Source: Phycisphaerae bacterium (lineage in GTDB: Bacteria; Planctomycetota; Phycisphaerae; UBA1845; PWPN01). From it: DNA of 39,358 bases. The stretch spans positions 1-39,358 of the forward strand of contig JAUCQB010000049.1 of the NCBI GenBank assembly GCA_030372985.1, in the 5' to 3' direction. The notes below the pieces were generated by a model. It made no database searches, had not been told where the DNA came from, and saw nothing but the letters and a program-made list of their open reading frames with translations. Position 1 is the stretch's first letter. Each line of letters begins with the position of its first letter. Shown one piece after another: positions 1 to 8,202 of the stretch. The translations under genes and the position numbers were made by a program.

Positions 1-82
1 GGGCTGGGGGCTGGAAGAACACGGTAGGGTTCGCCCTGGCAGGTCATTGAATCGCAGATTTGAGATTGGCAGATTTCAGATT
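1..82. repeat. Heptanucleotide short-tandem-repeat remnants
   Basis: Bases 1-14 are two copies of GGGCTGG, the first cut by the window edge. Bases 54-82 are four copies of a degenerate NNAGATT heptamer (GCAGATT, TGAGATT, one extra G, GCAGATT, TCAGATT). Seven-base tandem units are typical of the short tandemly repeated repetitive (STRR) sequences known from cyanobacteria and seen in intergenic DNA of some other bacteria. The heptamer period recurs inside a gene at 30231-30378. The period is seen directly; the family assignment is inference. Confidence 0.55.
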
Positions 83-363
83 CCGGTCCGCGAGCGCGGA
101 GCCCACGGTTCCCCGACGTCATATGCCGCGTCCCCTGCCCCCGCGCCTCGACCCGCGTCCCTCCACCACCACTCCCCAGCCACCAAGCCCAGTCCCTTCA
201 CGATGGGCCGATGAGGGCGTCGGCCCCATTGGAGACGACCTTGGCACGGCGTAGCGAAGCAAAGACGGCTGGCGGTTGTGCGGCGATCGTGTTACCCTAT
301 GCCTCCGCCGCCGGGGGGACCGAGCGGGGGACCGAGCGGTAAGAGTCATTGGCGACGAGAGAT
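83..363. other. Intergenic region upstream of the pduS-like gene
   Basis: This stretch carries no convincing gene. It is C-rich on the + strand (about 121-200) and has short G-rich direct repeats near 313-338. Short open frames here have no family resemblance and poor starts. I see no RNA gene, and no confident promoter could be picked. If 364 is the first base of the gene, the region would hold its leader or the spacer from an upstream BMC gene that lies outside the window. Confidence 0.4.
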
Positions 364-1674
364 ATGCCACAGGCATCGGTTGAACAGATTCAGTCGTGGG
401 GTGTGGTCGGGGCCGGCGGGGCCGGATTCCCGTCCCATGTGAAGTTTCGGGCCAAGGCCGAGGTCATCATCCTCAACGCGGCCGAGTGCGAACCCCTTCT
501 CCACAAAGACAAGGAGTTGCTTCGGGCCTCCCCGGACGAGGTCATCAGCGGTTTGTCGCAGGCCCGGCAGCTCGTTGGCGCCCGCGAGGCGGTCATCGGG
601 ATCAAGGGCAAGTACCACGATGTGATCGAGCTGCTCCGGCCCAAGCTGCCTGAGGGCATGCGGATCGTCGAGCTGGCCGACAGCTATCCGACCGGCGACG
701 AGTTCATCCTTGTTTACGACGTGACGAAACGGATTATCCCGCCGGGCAAAATCCCGCTGGCCGTGGGGGCGGTGGTGACCAACGTGGAAACCGCCCTGAA
801 CGTCGCACGAGCCAGGCCGGTAACCGAGAAATTCCTTACCGTCGCCGGGGCCGTCGCCGAGCCGGTTACTATTCGGGTACCCGTCGGGGTGACTTTCCGC
901 GAGGTCATTGGCATGGCAGGCGGCCCCACCGTCGATGATCCGGTCGCCCTGGTCGGCGGCGTCATGATGGGGCGGTTGTCCACTGATTTCAGCGAGGTCG
1001 TCACCAAGACCACCGGCGGGCTGATCGTTTTGCCGAAAGACCACCGTTTGGCCCAGCGCTATATGCTGGGGGCCAACTGGAAGGCCACCGCCCGCATCGG
1101 GGCCAGTGCCTGTGACCAATGTTCTTTCTGCACGGAGTTCTGCCCCCGATACCTGCTGGGTCACCCCATCGAGCCGCACAAGGCGATGCGTTCGCTCGGG
1201 TACAGCATGGTCGGCGAGGCGAACGTGATCGGCACGCTTTTCTGTTGCGAGTGCAACCTGTGCACCATGATGGCTTGTCCCGAGGATCTCGACCCAAGCA
1301 AGGTCTGTGTCCAGAACAAGCGGCGGCTGATGAGTGAGGGTCGCAAGTGGGAGGTTGAGGCTGTCGCGACGCGTCCGGAGCTGCATCTGGACAACCGCCG
1401 CGTGCCCATCGGACGGCTCATCCGCAAACTCGGCCTGGCGGACTTCAAGAACAAGGGACCGCTGCTGGAGGCCTCGCTGATGGCCAAGCGGGTGAAACTG
1501 CCGCTCAAGCAGCACGTGGGCGCGCCGGCCGGAGCGGTCGTCAAGGTCGGTGACGCCGTCAAGTGCGGCGACGTGATCGCCAAGCCGGCCGAGAACCAGT
1601 TGGGCGCCGTGATCCACGCGAGCATCAGCGGGCGGGTCAAGGAAGTGTCGGATGCGATTGTGATTGAGGCGTGA
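364..1674 (+). CDS. pduS: PduS-like SLBB-domain 4Fe-4S/flavin oxidoreductase of a microcompartment
   Basis: This 436-residue protein resembles PduS, the cobalamin reductase/electron carrier of propanediol microcompartments (about 450 residues). The N-terminus has the RnfC/NuoF-like glycine-rich GVVGAGGAGFP followed by NAAECEPLLHKDKELL. An SLBB-type segment (VAGAVAEPVTIRVPVG) lies near residue 160. Two ferredoxin-like motifs follow: C250-x2-C253-x2-C256-x3-C260-P, and C294-C295-x-C297-x2-C300-x4-C305-P. PduS proteins move electrons to cofactors inside the shell, in part through the shell protein PduT, encoded immediately downstream. Start: I use the ATG at 364; an in-frame TTG at 349 would add five residues. 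Neither start has a strong ribosome binding site. Whether a B12 enzyme is involved here cannot be seen, because the rest of the locus lies upstream of the window. Confidence 0.85.
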   Translation: MPQASVEQIQSWGVVGAGGAGFPSHVKFRAKAEVIILNAAECEPLLHKDKELLRASPDEVISGLSQARQLVGAREAVIGIKGKYHDVIELLRPKLPEGMRIVELADSYPTGDEFILVYDVTKRIIPPGKIPLAVGAVVTNVETALNVARARPVTEKFLTVAGAVAEPVTIRVPVGVTFREVIGMAGGPTVDDPVALVGGVMMGRLSTDFSEVVTKTTGGLIVLPKDHRLAQRYMLGANWKATARIGASACDQCSFCTEFCPRYLLGHPIEPHKAMRSLGYSMVGEANVIGTLFCCECNLCTMMACPEDLDPSKVCVQNKRRLMSEGRKWEVEAVATRPELHLDNRRVPIGRLIRKLGLADFKNKGPLLEASLMAKRVKLPLKQHVGAPAGAVVKVGDAVKCGDVIAKPAENQLGAVIHASISGRVKEVSDAIVIEA

Positions 1675-1679
1675 CTGCC

Positions 1680-2234
1680 ATGCTTGAAGCTATCGGGATG
1701 ATTGAACTGACCAGCGTCGGCATCGGGTACAAGGTCCAGGATGCCATGCTCAAGGCCGCGGACGTGAAACTGGTCCTCGGGCGGACCATCTGCTCGGGCA
1801 AGTACATCAACGTCGTCACCGGCCAGGTCGCGGCGGTTCAGGCAGCGGTCGAAGCCGGGCTCAACGCCGCGCCGGACGGGGTCATCGATTCGATCCTGAT
1901 TCCCAACATACACCCGAGCGTTTTCCAGGCCCTGGGCCAGTCGGTGCAGATCGGCGACGGCAATCAGAAGGCCCTGGGCATCGTCGAGACCTTCTCAACG
2001 GCCAGCGTGCTGGAAGCCGCCGACGCCGCCGCCAAAGCCGCGGGTGTAACCCTGTTCCGTATTCACATCGCGATGGCTCTCGGCGGCAAGGGATTCGTGC
2101 TGATGACCGGATCGGTGGCCGATTGCCAGTCAGGCGTCAACGCCGCCGCCGAGGTGGTACGCGAGAAGGGCCTGCTGGTGTCGGCGGTCGTTATCCCGGG
2201 CCCGAGCAAGGAACTGTACCAGGAATACATCTGA
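1680..2234 (+). CDS. pduT: PduT-like tandem BMC-domain shell protein
   Basis: A 184-residue protein of two consecutive BMC domains: residues about 5-90 (IGMIELTSVGIGYKVQDAML) and about 95-180 (LGIVETFSTASVLEAADAAAKAAGVTL). PduT trimers form pseudohexagonal shell tiles with a [4Fe-4S] cluster at the central pore, held by a cysteine in a TVCPGK-like loop. Here TICSGKY gives Cys38 when translation starts at the ATG at 1680, the same number as in PduT, and the length also equals the usual 184. This start has GAGG ten bases upstream. The alternative GTG at 1671 overlaps the pduS-like stop as GTGA and would add three residues. Its position directly after the PduS-like gene supports a role in electron transfer across the shell. 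Confidence 0.88.
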   Translation: MLEAIGMIELTSVGIGYKVQDAMLKAADVKLVLGRTICSGKYINVVTGQVAAVQAAVEAGLNAAPDGVIDSILIPNIHPSVFQALGQSVQIGDGNQKALGIVETFSTASVLEAADAAAKAAGVTLFRIHIAMALGGKGFVLMTGSVADCQSGVNAAAEVVREKGLLVSAVVIPGPSKELYQEYI

Positions 2235-2295
2235 CGGGCGGTCGGGTCTGGGGACCGGGGGCAGGGCAGCGTCGAAGTCGTCGCTGCGACGAATA

Positions 2296-2326
2296 CCTGC
2301 CGCTCATAAGCGGATGGAACGGCAGG
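2296..2326 (+). terminator. Possible hairpin after the BMC genes
   Basis: CCTGCCG (2296-2302) can pair with CGGCAGG (2320-2326). An alternative inner stem CCGCT/AGCGG (2300-2313) has a CATA loop. The two stems exclude each other. No T-run follows, so an intrinsic terminator is doubtful; it may only be a processing or Rho-related structure between the pduT-like gene and the next gene. Confidence 0.25.
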
Positions 2327-2399
2327 TCTCCGCCGCCTTTGGCGTCTCCGACCATGCCCTACGTTCTTTGTGCACGCTGTCTTGGGAAGGTACCGGAAC

Positions 2400-3224
2400 G
2401 TGACGAGTCTGCCGCCGACAGCATGGCGCCGACAACGGACCGCTCGCCTCCGGTCGCCAATGGGTCTTGTCGCACTGCTGATCGCCGCAATCTTGTGGAC
2501 CGCTTCCGACGCCGGCGCCCATGCCATCCTGATGACCTTCATCCGCCACGAGGCGAGAATCGGCGTTGGTCAGCGGAACATCGACGTCACCATCGAACTG
2601 ACTTTCCACGAGTACCCCTCGCTGGCCGAGCGGCGCAGAATGGACCGCAACCACGATGAGGCGATCACCGAAGCGGAGATCAGAGACTACCTCGACGGAT
2701 TGTCCGACTCGTTGCGTGATGCCCTCACGCTCACTGTGGACGATCGGCCACTGCAAGTCATTTCGCTCTACGACCCTCAGGTTGATCTTCTCGGCGCGAT
2801 GAACGTCACCCCTGCTCACCATGTGCTGCGGTTGTCCTGGTTTGCCAGAACACCCCCATGGCTGCAAGCCGGCAGTCGTATTCGCGCGCAGTACCGCCTC
2901 TGGCCTGAAGCTCCGCGAATCGACGTACTCAGCGCGAGCGGAGAGGATGGGTTGCGAGTAGTCGTGGGTGACCTCAACAACCCTGTCTCATCATCGGAAA
3001 CAGCAGGCGGCCCCAGGGAGATTGGGCTTTCATGCCGGGCGGTGCCGGTTGCGATATCCGAATCACTGATTGCGGCGCCTTCCGCCAGTCAGGCTGGGAT
3101 GTCAAACCAGGATAAGCTGACGGCCGGCATCGGCGCGGTTGTCTTGCTGATGGTTGCGGCCGGCGTAGCCGGCGGCATTGGACGATACGTCATCCGAAAC
3201 ACACGGACCGGAGGTTGGGCATGA
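2400..3224 (+). CDS. Secreted EF-hand protein with C-terminal membrane anchor, unknown function
   Basis: I do not recognise the family as a whole. From the GTG at 2400 (AAGG nine bases upstream) the 274-residue product has an Arg-rich n-region, a hydrophobic core MGLVALLIAAILWTAS and a likely cleavage after AHA. A canonical EF-hand calcium loop, DRNHDEAITEAE, follows in the mature part, and a single transmembrane helix near the C-terminus (AGIGAVVLLMVAAGVAGGIG) ends in a basic tail. This predicts an exported protein anchored by its C-terminus. An ATG at 2460 would remove the basic n-region; a GTG at 2370 is also in frame. Its stop overlaps the ATG of the following metallohydrolase gene (ATGA, 3221-3224), so the two are probably translated together. 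The link to the BMC genes is positional only. Confidence 0.65.
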   Translation: MTSLPPTAWRRQRTARLRSPMGLVALLIAAILWTASDAGAHAILMTFIRHEARIGVGQRNIDVTIELTFHEYPSLAERRRMDRNHDEAITEAEIRDYLDGLSDSLRDALTLTVDDRPLQVISLYDPQVDLLGAMNVTPAHHVLRLSWFARTPPWLQAGSRIRAQYRLWPEAPRIDVLSASGEDGLRVVVGDLNNPVSSSETAGGPREIGLSCRAVPVAISESLIAAPSASQAGMSNQDKLTAGIGAVVLLMVAAGVAGGIGRYVIRNTRTGGWA

Positions 3225-5404
3225 CACAAACCCTGAGAAGGTGTTGGATCGGGTCGCTGGTCGTTGCAGTGATACTCTCGGCCTCGGCGTTAGCCCAGGA
3301 CAAACGCGAGAACCCCAAGCCCAGCGCGCTGGACTTCACCACCACGCTGCTTCAAGGTCATTCGTATCTGCTGAGCCAGGATGAGGCCGGGGCGGTCGAC
3401 GAGATTCTCCGCCAGATGCGCGAGGCCCAAGACCAGATGCGCAGGGCAAGGGACGACAACGCCCGCAATCAGGCCCGAAAGCGTCAAAAAGCCGCGGATG
3501 ACAGGCTGGTGGCGGTGCTGGAGAAGAACGCAAACCTCAAGCGCATCTCGCTGCAGGGCGGCAAGGTGAGCCCGTCGATCTTCGGTCCGCATGAGATGGT
3601 CGGCGACACCGGTGCGCTGCTGCTGCGCGTGGACAACGGCGGAGAGGGCACAAGCTTCTCGGCATACGAGATCAACGAATCCCGACCGGAGGGCCGCAAG
3701 GTCACCTGGATCGACTACGCCCCCAACGGCATCACCTGGGTCCTGCTGGGCATGCACACGCTGCCGGATAGGAAGATCACGATTCCCGTTGAGTTTCACA
3801 GCCCGGGTGCCGAGCCGATCCGAACGCTGATCGAAGTGGCCATGCCGCCCGTCGGGCGTTTGAAGTTGACAGTTCTGTCCGACGACACCGGCAAGCCGAT
3901 CTCAGCCATGGTCCGCATCACCTCGAAGGCCACCAACCGTGACCGCAAGCCAAGCAATGCCGTCGACCTGACCGGCCAGTTCGACGGCAATGGCCACAAC
4001 AGCAGCCAGCGGCCGGCGAACATTCCCGGCCGTCAGGGTGGCATGTGGTGGTGCGTCCCCGAGCCGCTGGATATGACCCTGCCGCCCGGCGATTACGACA
4101 TCGCCATCCGCCGCGGCATCGAGCACACTCCGATCTTTGAGACCTTCACCGTCAAGTCCGGCGAAGTCACCGACACGACCTATCGGCCGAAGCGATGGAT
4201 CGACATGCGCAAGCTCGGCTGGTTCTCCGGCGACGATCATATCCACGGGCAGATTCTCAGCGACGACGATGCAGGCCGGCTGATGGCCTGGCTGGTGGCC
4301 GAGGACGTCCACCTGGGCAACGTCGTCAAGATGGGTGACATCACCCGCACCTATTTCGAGCAGCGCGGTTTCGGCAAGGACTACCGCGTCATCAACAGCG
4401 ACTACGTTCTCTCGCCCGGCCAGGAATGCCCAAGAACACACGACTATATCGGTCACACCCTCTCGATGAATATCACCGGCATGGTTCGCGACACCGACAA
4501 GTACTACCTCTACGATTACGTCGCTGACACCGTACACAAACAGGGCGGGCTGTGGGGCTATGCCCACGTCAATTCGGGCGCGTTCCACGTCCATCGCGAC
4601 ATGAGCGTCAACATTCCGAAGGGCAAGGTTGATTTCGCGGAGGTGCTGCAATTCGGCAACCTGGGAACAGAGTTGTGGTACCAGTTCCTGAACCTGGGGT
4701 TCAAGGTTACCGCCTCGTGCGGATCCGACGTTCCGTGGGGCGGGACGATCGGCGAGGTACGGCTCTATGCCTGCCTCGGCGGAAAAACGTTCGACCCGGA
4801 TGCCTGGTTCGAGGCCGTCCGCAAGGGGCGCACCTTCGTGACCAACGGGCCGATGGTCGAGTTCACGGTCAACGATGCCTTGCCCGGCGACGAGATCGTG
4901 GTCAAGGACGACGCCAGGCTCCATGTTCGCGTGAAAGCCATGGGGCAGACCGAATTCTCGCAGCCGGAATTCGTGAAGGTCGTCAAGTTCGGCCAGGACG
5001 TCAAGGTCGCCAAGCCGTCCAAGGAGGACGACACCGAGATCATCCTGGAGTTCGACATGGACGCCGGGTACGGTTGCTGGCTGGCAGCGGTGACCAAGGC
5101 CACCAACGGATGCCACGCCCACACCACGCCGATCTACGTCCGCCGCGAGGGCCTGCGTTGGTGGAAACTCGATGAAGTCGACCCATTGCTCGCCAAGCGG
5201 CTCGACAGCCTCAGGCAGATCGAAGGGCTGGTGGCCGACGCCAAGAGCAAAGACGCCATCGCCCTGCAGGGCAACCAGGAACTCAAGCAGTTGGCGCTCC
5301 AGGGCGATGAGTTGCTCAAACGGGTCGAGGAAGCCCGCAAGATCTACGAGGAGCTCAAGGAAGCTGCCGTCAAGGAGAAGACCGTCCGAGAGCGCAGCAA
5401 GTAA
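3221..5404 (+). CDS. CehA/McbA-family (PHP-like) metallohydrolase, secreted
   Basis: A 727-residue exported protein with a Sec signal (IGSLVVAVILSASALAQD). A charged helical segment rich in Gln/Arg/Asp lies at about residues 60-100, followed by beta-rich domains. From about residue 335 comes a CehA/McbA-type PHP metallohydrolase domain: GDDHIHG (H340, H342), GYAHVN, and CGSDVPWGG near the end of the barrel. These supply the usual His/Asp metal ligands. Family members include the carbaryl hydrolase McbA/CehA, but most are uncharacterised phosphoesterase or amidase-like enzymes common in planctomycetes, so the substrate is unknown. The last ~60 residues look like a coiled coil (LLKRVEEARKIYEELKEAA). 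The start is the ATG at 3221 with GGAGG at 3209-3213. It overlaps the preceding EF-hand gene. Confidence 0.78.
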   Translation: MTQTLRRCWIGSLVVAVILSASALAQDKRENPKPSALDFTTTLLQGHSYLLSQDEAGAVDEILRQMREAQDQMRRARDDNARNQARKRQKAADDRLVAVLEKNANLKRISLQGGKVSPSIFGPHEMVGDTGALLLRVDNGGEGTSFSAYEINESRPEGRKVTWIDYAPNGITWVLLGMHTLPDRKITIPVEFHSPGAEPIRTLIEVAMPPVGRLKLTVLSDDTGKPISAMVRITSKATNRDRKPSNAVDLTGQFDGNGHNSSQRPANIPGRQGGMWWCVPEPLDMTLPPGDYDIAIRRGIEHTPIFETFTVKSGEVTDTTYRPKRWIDMRKLGWFSGDDHIHGQILSDDDAGRLMAWLVAEDVHLGNVVKMGDITRTYFEQRGFGKDYRVINSDYVLSPGQECPRTHDYIGHTLSMNITGMVRDTDKYYLYDYVADTVHKQGGLWGYAHVNSGAFHVHRDMSVNIPKGKVDFAEVLQFGNLGTELWYQFLNLGFKVTASCGSDVPWGGTIGEVRLYACLGGKTFDPDAWFEAVRKGRTFVTNGPMVEFTVNDALPGDEIVVKDDARLHVRVKAMGQTEFSQPEFVKVVKFGQDVKVAKPSKEDDTEIILEFDMDAGYGCWLAAVTKATNGCHAHTTPIYVRREGLRWWKLDEVDPLLAKRLDSLRQIEGLVADAKSKDAIALQGNQELKQLALQGDELLKRVEEARKIYEELKEAAVKEKTVRERSK

Positions 5405-5448
5405 CGTGTCGTCCACCCGCTCCGGCTCTTTCGTTCATTGAGAGCGTT

Positions 5449-5784
5449 TCATCGAGCCCGCCGTTTGGCCCTGTCTTCCCGCCATTGGCGAATCCTGCGC
5501 GGCAGCCAGCGCAGCAAACGGCGCGGTCCGGCGAACTCGGTGGCGAGAATGGCCAGGCCGGCCAGAATGACGACGAAGCCCGGTCCCGGAATCATGGGGA
5601 TGCTCAGACCGAGCCCGGCCAGCACCACCGTCGAGCCGACGATGGCCACCAGGACTCGCCAGATCATCCGCCCCATGCGACGCAGCGAGGTCCTCGGCTG
5701 AGCGCTTGTCGCCAGGGAGACCTCGCAATCGGTCTCTGCCGCCTCCGACGTCGTCTCAGGCTGGCTTTCCGGCTGCTCCGCCAT
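5449..5784 (-). CDS. PGPGW-domain small membrane protein
   Basis: A 111-residue protein with a polar, Glu/Thr-rich N-terminus (about residues 1-30). Two closely spaced transmembrane helices flank the motif IPMIPGPGFVVILAGLAILA, followed by a highly basic tail (RRLLRWLPRRIRQW). PxxPGPGxxxxxxGLxxLAxE is the signature of the putative transmembrane PGPGW family, whose function is unknown. The gene starts inside the 3' end of the TerC-family gene (29-base overlap, different frame), so the two are likely co-transcribed. The unusually long overlap leaves the exact start uncertain. Confidence 0.75.
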   Translation of the reverse strand: MAEQPESQPETTSEAAETDCEVSLATSAQPRTSLRRMGRMIWRVLVAIVGSTVVLAGLGLSIPMIPGPGFVVILAGLAILATEFAGPRRLLRWLPRRIRQWREDRAKRRAR

Positions 5785-6832
5785 CAGGTTGTCCCTTGCC
5801 GCGGCTGGCAGAGATGAGCGACGCGATCACGCCCAGTGCCAGGATGACCATGATGATTCCCAACGACCACCACTTGTCGATGTCCCACCAGAACTTGATG
5901 AGCATCTTAACGCCGATAAAAGCCAGGATGATGATGAGGCTCAGCTTGACGTATTCGAACTCCCTCATCATGCCGGCCAGAGCGAAGTAGAGGGCCCGCA
6001 GGCCGAGGATGGCCATGATGTTTGAGGTGAAGATGATGAAAGTGTCCTGGGTTACGCCGCCGATGATGGCCGGGATCGAATCGATCGCAAACAGCAGATC
6101 AGTCGTCTCCACGGCGACGAGCGCCAGAAACAGCGGCGTGATTGCCCAGCGGCCGGCGTCATGCACGAAGAACCGTGACCCGTGAAACTCTGAAGTCACC
6201 GGGTAGATGTATCGGGCCAATCGCACGAGGGGGTTGCGGTCAGGCTCGACGCTTTCATCCTCGGTTCGCAGCATCTTGATGGCCGTCAGGAGAAGGAGGG
6301 CGCCGAACACGTAGGTCATCCACTCGAGTGTGTGTATCAGCCACGTCGCCGCCCCGATCATCACGCCGCGCAGCACGAGCGCGCCGAAAATGCCCCAAAA
6401 CAGTACGCGGTGCTGGTGCTCGGACCTGATGGCAAAGAAGGTGAAGATCATCGCGATCACGAAGAGATTGTCGAAGCTCAGTGCCCGCTCGAGAACGTAG
6501 CCGGTGAAGAATTCCACCGTGGCGACCCATGCGACTCTCGCGTCCGCGGCCTCGATCTCCTCGGGGCTGCTGCCCTCGGCCTCGGCGGCCGGCGGGGTTG
6601 AAGCGAGCGAGGCCCGCTCGGCCGCGAGACGCTGAGTGGCGACCCCCATCCAGTCGTGCCGGTAGATGTAGTAGACGCCGACGTTGAAGGCAAAAGCGAC
6701 CAGCGTCCAGATCACCGACCAGATCAGAGCGCTCCTGAGACTGATCACCGCCGACTTGCGATGCAGAACACACAAGTCGAACAAGAGCATCAGAACAACG
6801 ATGACTATGAACCCGGTCCACAACAGCAGCAT
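5756..6832 (-). CDS. TerC-family integral membrane protein
   Basis: A 358-residue polytopic membrane protein of the TerC/Alx type. An N-terminal helix (WTGFIVIVVLMLLFDLCVLH) is followed by roughly eight more. The conserved TerC blocks are present: GYVLERALSFDNLFVIAMIF near residue 115, and VVETTDLLFAIDSIPAIIG-like near residue 245 with acidic residues inside helices, typical of the metal-handling core. Family members export Mn2+ or assist membrane protein metalation; tellurite resistance is a historical name. An insertion rich in Ala/Glu/Pro (about residues 75-95) sits between the second and third helices. The start ATG at 6832 has AGGA about eight bases upstream. The upstream 170 bases do not show the yybP-ykoY riboswitch often found before such genes. 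Confidence 0.85.
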   Translation of the reverse strand: MLLLWTGFIVIVVLMLLFDLCVLHRKSAVISLRSALIWSVIWTLVAFAFNVGVYYIYRHDWMGVATQRLAAERASLASTPPAAEAEGSSPEEIEAADARVAWVATVEFFTGYVLERALSFDNLFVIAMIFTFFAIRSEHQHRVLFWGIFGALVLRGVMIGAATWLIHTLEWMTYVFGALLLLTAIKMLRTEDESVEPDRNPLVRLARYIYPVTSEFHGSRFFVHDAGRWAITPLFLALVAVETTDLLFAIDSIPAIIGGVTQDTFIIFTSNIMAILGLRALYFALAGMMREFEYVKLSLIIILAFIGVKMLIKFWWDIDKWWSLGIIMVILALGVIASLISASRGKGQPDGGAAGKPA

Positions 6833-7002
6833 GAAGGAGTCCTCTCGGAGCCGAACGGCCGTCTCACGTCACGAGACGAACCTTGTTCGTTCAAGCGGAT
6901 AGAGTAACGGGATTTGCTGGCGGGCGAAATAGGGCTGAGGCGGCCCTTTCCACTTGAGTCCAAGTTGCCCCGGCAGCTCCACGGCACCGCCCGGCGGTTG
7001 CG

Positions 7003-8202
7003 TTACGGGTCCGCGGACAGCCGACCCGATCGGCGGATCTCATCGAAAAACGGCGTTCGCGCCTGTTCGACGCATTCGGCCGCGTAGAGGTACATGGCAG
7101 CCGACCAGGTTTGCCAGTCGTTGCCGCGCGGCCGGCCGGTCTGGGCCTTGATCCACTCATTGAATCCGTACTTGACCTTAGCCTTTCTCGCCGGGCGGAC
7201 CAGTTTCGCGAGTGCGGCCAGTTTCTGGGCGGCCAGCCGGTCACGGCCCGCGGCGACCAGGGCGGCAATGTAGAAGCCGCAGACAAAAGGCCAGACGCCG
7301 CCATTGTGATAGTTGCCCGGCCGGTTGTACCGCTGGTAGCGAGGCCGCCAGTCCTGATCGTCGGGTTGAATGTACGGGATCAGGCACGGCGGCAGATCCA
7401 CGGACAGTTCTCCGCGATGGCGCAAACGGCGACATTGCGCCTCCGTCCAGTTGATGATCCGCCGGGCCCGGGCTTGCGAGGCGATGCCGGTCAGGATCGC
7501 CAGGCTGTTTCCCAGCAGATCGAACCGCCGGCCGTGGTAGACCTTGAACGACCAGAGAGCGTAGTACGGCTTGCCCGGGATGACGAAACCCTCGTGGACG
7601 TAGCGCTGCCGTTTCGAGCCGCGAAGATCGGGGTGATCGATCAGTTGCCGGAGCAAGTCGGCCTTGCGATGCTGCCCGTAAAGCCGCAGACACGCATACA
7701 CGATGGTGTTCACGTAAAGCCCGTAGCCCGGCACCCATTGCTCATCACGCCAGTCGGTGGTCGGCTGCTGGTCGACCATGACCATGTCATCGGCGCCCTG
7801 GTATTCCATCCAGCGAAGAGCTTTCATGGCTGCGTTGCGGAGAAAACGCTTGTCGCCGGTCACCTTGCGATACAAGCCCAGGCCGAAGAGAAACAGCGGC
7901 GTGGTGTCGCTTGCACCAAGATCCTTCGGATCGTGGGCCAACGAGGCGATATGCCCATGCGGCGTCTGCGTCCGGGCCAGTGACGCCAGCACCCGCCGCA
8001 GCGCATCCCGCAAGCCCGGATGGCCGGAGGAAAGGAAACCCAGGGCGGAAATCATCATGTCGCGGGTGTATGGTTCGGGATAGCCCCAGGCGGCCGTCCG
8101 CGGCAGTCCCTGGCAGGGCCCCCGGATGTTGTTCAGGAGCACCTCCATCGCCGCGCCCTTGGCCCGGGTGATCTCTTCCATGCCTGCCGACGCACGACTC
8201 AT
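7003..8202 (-). CDS. GH100-like (neutral invertase-type) six-hairpin glycosidase
   Basis: A 399-residue protein without a signal peptide, so cytoplasmic. It is an all-helical (alpha/alpha)6 glycosidase related to GH100 alkaline/neutral invertases. Visible family blocks are AWGYPEPYTRDMMISALGFL (the Asp matches the proposed catalytic acid of invertases), YHNGGVWPFVCGFYIAAL (invertases have YHNGGSWP), and FNEWI..TG with QTWSAAMYLYA (compare WPEYYDG and QTWS in invertases). The catalytic acidic residues appear retained. Many planctomycete homologues are annotated only as amylo-alpha-1,6-glucosidase-like, so sucrose specificity is not certain. It is the last gene of a four-gene operon: its ATG overlaps the stop of the glycosyltransferase gene (ATGA). 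The upstream genes suggest a role in making or recycling a glycoside. Confidence 0.72.
   Translation of the reverse strand: MSRASAGMEEITRAKGAAMEVLLNNIRGPCQGLPRTAAWGYPEPYTRDMMISALGFLSSGHPGLRDALRRVLASLARTQTPHGHIASLAHDPKDLGASDTTPLFLFGLGLYRKVTGDKRFLRNAAMKALRWMEYQGADDMVMVDQQPTTDWRDEQWVPGYGLYVNTIVYACLRLYGQHRKADLLRQLIDHPDLRGSKRQRYVHEGFVIPGKPYYALWSFKVYHGRRFDLLGNSLAILTGIASQARARRIINWTEAQCRRLRHRGELSVDLPPCLIPYIQPDDQDWRPRYQRYNRPGNYHNGGVWPFVCGFYIAALVAAGRDRLAAQKLAALAKLVRPARKAKVKYGFNEWIKAQTGRPRGNDWQTWSAAMYLYAAECVEQARTPFFDEIRRSGRLSADP

Noticed and set aside
346..1617. Long antisense frames, also at 3902-5416 (-), 11271-12638 (+), 28739-30205 (+) and 34371-36074 (+)
   Set aside because: They lie opposite well-supported genes, have no family resemblance, and arise from the high-G+C third-position bias of the real genes.
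5405..5448. Bidirectional terminator between the convergent metallohydrolase and PGPGW genes
   Set aside because: Only short imperfect complementarity (GGCTC/GAGCC) and no T-run; too weak to call.
6833..7002. yybP-ykoY manganese riboswitch before the TerC-family gene
   Set aside because: The conserved loop sequences are not found; only a short GC-rich hairpin (near 6862-6878) is seen.
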